From: Ruminococcus sp.
Lineage (GTDB): Bacteria; Bacillota; Clostridia; Oscillospirales; Ruminococcaceae
Direction of reading: 5' to 3'
Length of the DNA: 8,156 nucleotides
Assembly (NCBI GenBank): GCA_019417865.1
Contig: DYCW01000351.1
Coordinates: 1 to 8,156, forward strand
The notes below the pieces were generated by a model. That model made no database searches and was not told the DNA's origin. It saw only the letters and a list, made by a program, of their open reading frames with translations. Position numbers and translations under genes: made by a program. Below, one piece after another: positions 5,688 to 8,156 of this stretch; the stretch's first letter is position 1; every line of letters begins with the position of its first letter.

Positions 5688-7139
5688 TCACGAAAGACGA
5701 TGTATGCCATCTTTTACTCGTTCTAATGTGGCATCCTTGCCCAAAATGGCACAGAGTTCAATGCCGCCGCCTGGTGTGAACGGCTTACCAGAGAGTGCGG
5801 TTCGCAGCGGCCAGAGCATCCAACCGTTTTTCACACCCATCTCACCGATCTTTTCAAAAACAGCTGCATGAATGCTGTCTACATTCCAGTCGGTGACGCT
5901 TTCCAGCACCGGCAGCACCGCTTCCAGTGCTTCCTTAGCGGTTTCTGGTGTGGTCTTCATCTTCTTGTGGCGGTACAGTTCGACATCATAATCCGGCAGG
6001 GCGTCAATAAAGTCCACCTGCTCCGGGATTTCCGTAAACAGCTCGGTTCTCGGCTGCAAAACGTGGCACAGCAGCTGCAAATCAGCAGTTTCTCTTTTAA
6101 CAGTCTGCCGGATGTAGGGAATCGCCTTTTCTGCAAATGTCTCCGGTGCCATTTTCCGGATATATTCGCCGTTGATGGCTTTCAGCTTCACCGGATCAAA
6201 CAATGCCGGTGACTTGCTGATACCAGAAATTTCAAATGCCTGTGCCAGCTCATCTATTGTGAAAATTTCCTGTTCGCCAGTTGGTGCCCAGCCGAGCAGT
6301 GCAATAAAGTTGATCACTGCCTCCGGCAGATAACCCTTCTCCAGCAAATCCTGGAAGGAGGCATCGCCGTTCCGCTTGGAGAGCTTGTGGGTCTTGTCCT
6401 TCATGACTGGAGAACAGTGGATATAAACCGGCACATCCCAACCAAATGCCTGATAGAGCAAGTTATACTTTGGTGCAGAGGACAGATACTCATTGCCACG
6501 GATGACATGAGTAATGCCCATCAGATGGTCATCTACTACATTTGCAAAGTTATAAGTTGGCATACCATCTGTTTTGATCAAGATCTGATCATCCAGGGTG
6601 CTGTTTTCTACTGTAATATCGCCGTATACTTCATCGTGGAACGTGGTTGTCCCTTCAAGCGGCATTTTCTGTCGGATGACATATGGCACACCAGCATCCA
6701 GCTTTTCCTGAATTTCTTCTGGTGACAGATTCCGACAGTGTCGGTCATACATGGGAGCGATGTGAGAAGCCTCCTGAATTTTCCGTACCTCTTCCAACCG
6801 TTCCTTCTCGCAGAAGCAATAGTAAGCGTGACCGCTTTTCACCAACTGTTCTGCATAGCCCTTGAACATACCCATCCGTTCCGACTGGACATACGGACCA
6901 ACCGGACCGCCGATGTCTGGACCTTCGTCCCATTTCAGACCGGCAATCCGCAGGGTATTGTAAATAATATCCACAGCCCCCTCCACATACCGTTCCTGAT
7001 CCGTGTCCTCGATACGCAAAATAAAATCGCCGTCATATTTTTTTGCCAAAAGATAAGCATACAATGCTGTCCGCAGATTCCCGATATGCATATAGCCGGT
7101 CGGGCTGGGTGCAAATCGAGTTCTTACACGTTTTTCCAT
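5688..7139 (-). CDS. gltX: Glutamyl-tRNA synthetase
   Basis: This class I aminoacyl-tRNA synthetase, 483 residues, charges tRNA with glutamate in the cytoplasm. The Rossmann-fold start has PSPTGYMHIGN at residues 11-21 (HIGH-type signature HIGN, 18-21) followed by RTALYAYL. The IEDTDQER block is at 43-50 and the GGPVGPYVQSER block at 77-88. The KMSKS equivalent is KLSKR at 252-256. The C-terminal anticodon-binding region is complete, ending with the GWMLWPLRTALSGKPFTPGG-type block around 439-458. Cysteines 108, 110 and 135 sit where the zinc ligands of some GluRS lie. AAAGGA 10 bases before the ATG supports the start. A weak -10-like TATTAT (minus strand, 7168-7173) lies in the 74-base gap after ribF without a good -35, and no terminator is seen there, so cotranscription with ribF is possible. 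In Firmicutes GluRS is often non-discriminating and also charges tRNA-Gln; the sequence alone does not settle this. Confidence 0.97.
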   Translation of the reverse strand: MEKRVRTRFAPSPTGYMHIGNLRTALYAYLLAKKYDGDFILRIEDTDQERYVEGAVDIIYNTLRIAGLKWDEGPDIGGPVGPYVQSERMGMFKGYAEQLVKSGHAYYCFCEKERLEEVRKIQEASHIAPMYDRHCRNLSPEEIQEKLDAGVPYVIRQKMPLEGTTTFHDEVYGDITVENSTLDDQILIKTDGMPTYNFANVVDDHLMGITHVIRGNEYLSSAPKYNLLYQAFGWDVPVYIHCSPVMKDKTHKLSKRNGDASFQDLLEKGYLPEAVINFIALLGWAPTGEQEIFTIDELAQAFEISGISKSPALFDPVKLKAINGEYIRKMAPETFAEKAIPYIRQTVKRETADLQLLCHVLQPRTELFTEIPEQVDFIDALPDYDVELYRHKKMKTTPETAKEALEAVLPVLESVTDWNVDSIHAAVFEKIGEMGVKNGWMLWPLRTALSGKPFTPGGGIELCAILGKDATLERVKDGIHRLS

Positions 7140-7213
7140 TGGTAAGTCTTCCTTTCTGTTGATTTTTATAATATGGAATAGAGATACCGGTTTTATCCGC
7201 CATTTGTCTTATA

Positions 7214-8146
7214 TTATCCATCCAATGAATAGGACATTGGTTGTTTATCGTATTGCTGCACCGTTTTTATATCCCTTGCGATGGCTGCTTTCAGTTCCTT
7301 CAAACTGGAAAACTTCTGTTCTTCCCGCAGAAATTCCAACAGCTCCAATCGGCAGGTCTGTCCATACAAATCGCCATGATAGCCTAATAAATGCGTTTCT
7401 ACAATGGGAATGGGTTCTTTCGAAACGGTTGGCTTTACACCAATATTCGTCACGCCGTCCCAGACGCTTCCATCCATCAGATATACTTTCGTTCGATATA
7501 CACCATGCAGCGGCACCAATTGTCCTACTGCAAACGGAAGGTTAATGGTCGGAAATTGCAGCGTTCTTCCCAATGCTGCTCCATGCTGTACCACGCCGGA
7601 AATCTGATAGGGTACCCCCAATAAGCGAGCCGCCTGTGCAACGTTTCCATCTAATAACAGCTGCCGAATCCGGCTGGAGGAAATCACATCCCCATCCTGT
7701 CGGACTGCCGCTACCACTTCTACTGTAAAGCCCATCTGTCTGCCAAACTGCTGTAAATCGGCTACGCCCCATGCAGCTCGTTTACCAAATCGAAAATCCC
7801 TGCCGCAAAAGAGTTTCTTTGCCTGCATTTGCTGCTGCAAATAGACGCTGCAAAACATTTCCCCATCCATCTCTGCAATGTCTGCAAATGCCGGACTGAC
7901 CACACAAGCAATGCCGTTTTCCTCCAGCAGCCGCTGTTTTACGGCATCTGGATAAAGATACTGCAATGACTCCCCATGTTTTGTGCGGACAGATGATGTT
8001 TGCATGGTAAATGCCGCTGGCAGCAATCCTTCCCTTTGACAGGCAACGGCAGCCGCTAAAACGGCACGATGTCCGATATGCACGCCATCAAATAAACCCA
8101 GAGCGACAGCAGTCTGCCGAATTTCTGCGGATGTTTGCTGCGTCAT
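7214..8146 (-). CDS. ribF: Bifunctional riboflavin kinase / FMN adenylyltransferase (FAD synthetase)
   Basis: This 310-residue protein should phosphorylate riboflavin to FMN and then adenylylate FMN to FAD in the cytoplasm. The N-terminal nucleotidyltransferase domain shows GLFDGVHIGH at residues 17-26 (HIGH at 23-26), CGRDFRFG at 114-121 and SSSRIR at 156-161. The C-terminal riboflavin kinase domain shows GRTLQFPTIN at 193-202 (PTxN with Asn202), a GVTNIGVKPT stretch at 231-240, a likely catalytic Glu250 in VETHLL, and the closing LREEQKF block near 273-279. Length matches the family's usual 305-320. One small oddity is Gln197, where GRxLGFPT usually has Gly. The ATG at 8146 gives a normal N-terminus, but only 10 bases remain upstream and no ribosome binding site is visible in them, so the start is probable rather than proven. 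In many Firmicutes ribF follows truB, which would lie outside the window. Confidence 0.95.
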   Translation of the reverse strand: MTQQTSAEIRQTAVALGLFDGVHIGHRAVLAAAVACQREGLLPAAFTMQTSSVRTKHGESLQYLYPDAVKQRLLEENGIACVVSPAFADIAEMDGEMFCSVYLQQQMQAKKLFCGRDFRFGKRAAWGVADLQQFGRQMGFTVEVVAAVRQDGDVISSSRIRQLLLDGNVAQAARLLGVPYQISGVVQHGAALGRTLQFPTINLPFAVGQLVPLHGVYRTKVYLMDGSVWDGVTNIGVKPTVSKEPIPIVETHLLGYHGDLYGQTCRLELLEFLREEQKFSSLKELKAAIARDIKTVQQYDKQPMSYSLDG

Positions 8147-8156
8147 AGTACAACCC

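Noticed and set aside
5664..5692. GTGAA...TTCAC pair around the gltX stop as a terminator
   Set aside because: Arms are only 5 bases with a long loop and no T-run follows on the minus strand.
7140..7213. T-box or other riboswitch ahead of gltX
   Set aside because: The gap is only 74 bases, with no long hairpins and no T-box core visible; too short for a tRNA-sensing leader.

Overview
The window reads as a chromosomal stretch of a low-to-mid GC Gram-positive anaerobe of the class Clostridia, most likely a Ruminococcus-like member of the Oscillospirales. This rests on the character of the proteins: a Clostridia-type GltX with the GGPVGPYVQSER stretch, a GldA/GldF/GldG-like ABC system with a DUF4340 partner, Thr/Glu-rich linkers in the surface proteins, and strong AGGAGG-type ribosome binding sites. 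The species call is inference. All seven recognisable genes lie on the minus strand, so transcription runs from right to left. I see no mobile element, CRISPR array, tRNA or rRNA.

Right part (about 7214-8146): ribF, a bifunctional riboflavin kinase/FAD synthetase, then a 74-base gap and gltX, glutamyl-tRNA synthetase (5688-7139). Both are housekeeping genes of normal length with their motifs present. Neither is followed by a clear intrinsic terminator.

Centre and left (224-5580): an apparent operon of five genes. First comes an ABC ATPase of the GldA-like subfamily, then a six-helix ABC-2 permease (GldF-like, start codon directly abutting the ATPase stop), a membrane-anchored GldG-like auxiliary protein, a membrane-anchored DUF4340 protein with internal repeats, and a small soluble protein of unknown function. 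Spacings are 0, 20, 24 and 57 bases. A candidate promoter and a perfect inverted repeat lie in the 107-base gap ahead of the ATPase. A strong intrinsic terminator with a C(UUCG)G tetraloop ends the unit 6 bases after the last stop codon.

Functionally, the ATPase and permease would form the membrane transporter. The GldG-like and DUF4340 proteins, each held by an N-terminal helix with large extracytoplasmic parts, would act outside the membrane. The substrate is unknown. Relatives in Bacteroidetes are tied to gliding motility, which is not expected here. This operon, with its conserved-looking small last gene, is the least understood and most interesting part of the window. The leftmost ~175 bases hold no supported gene, only a short repeat cluster.
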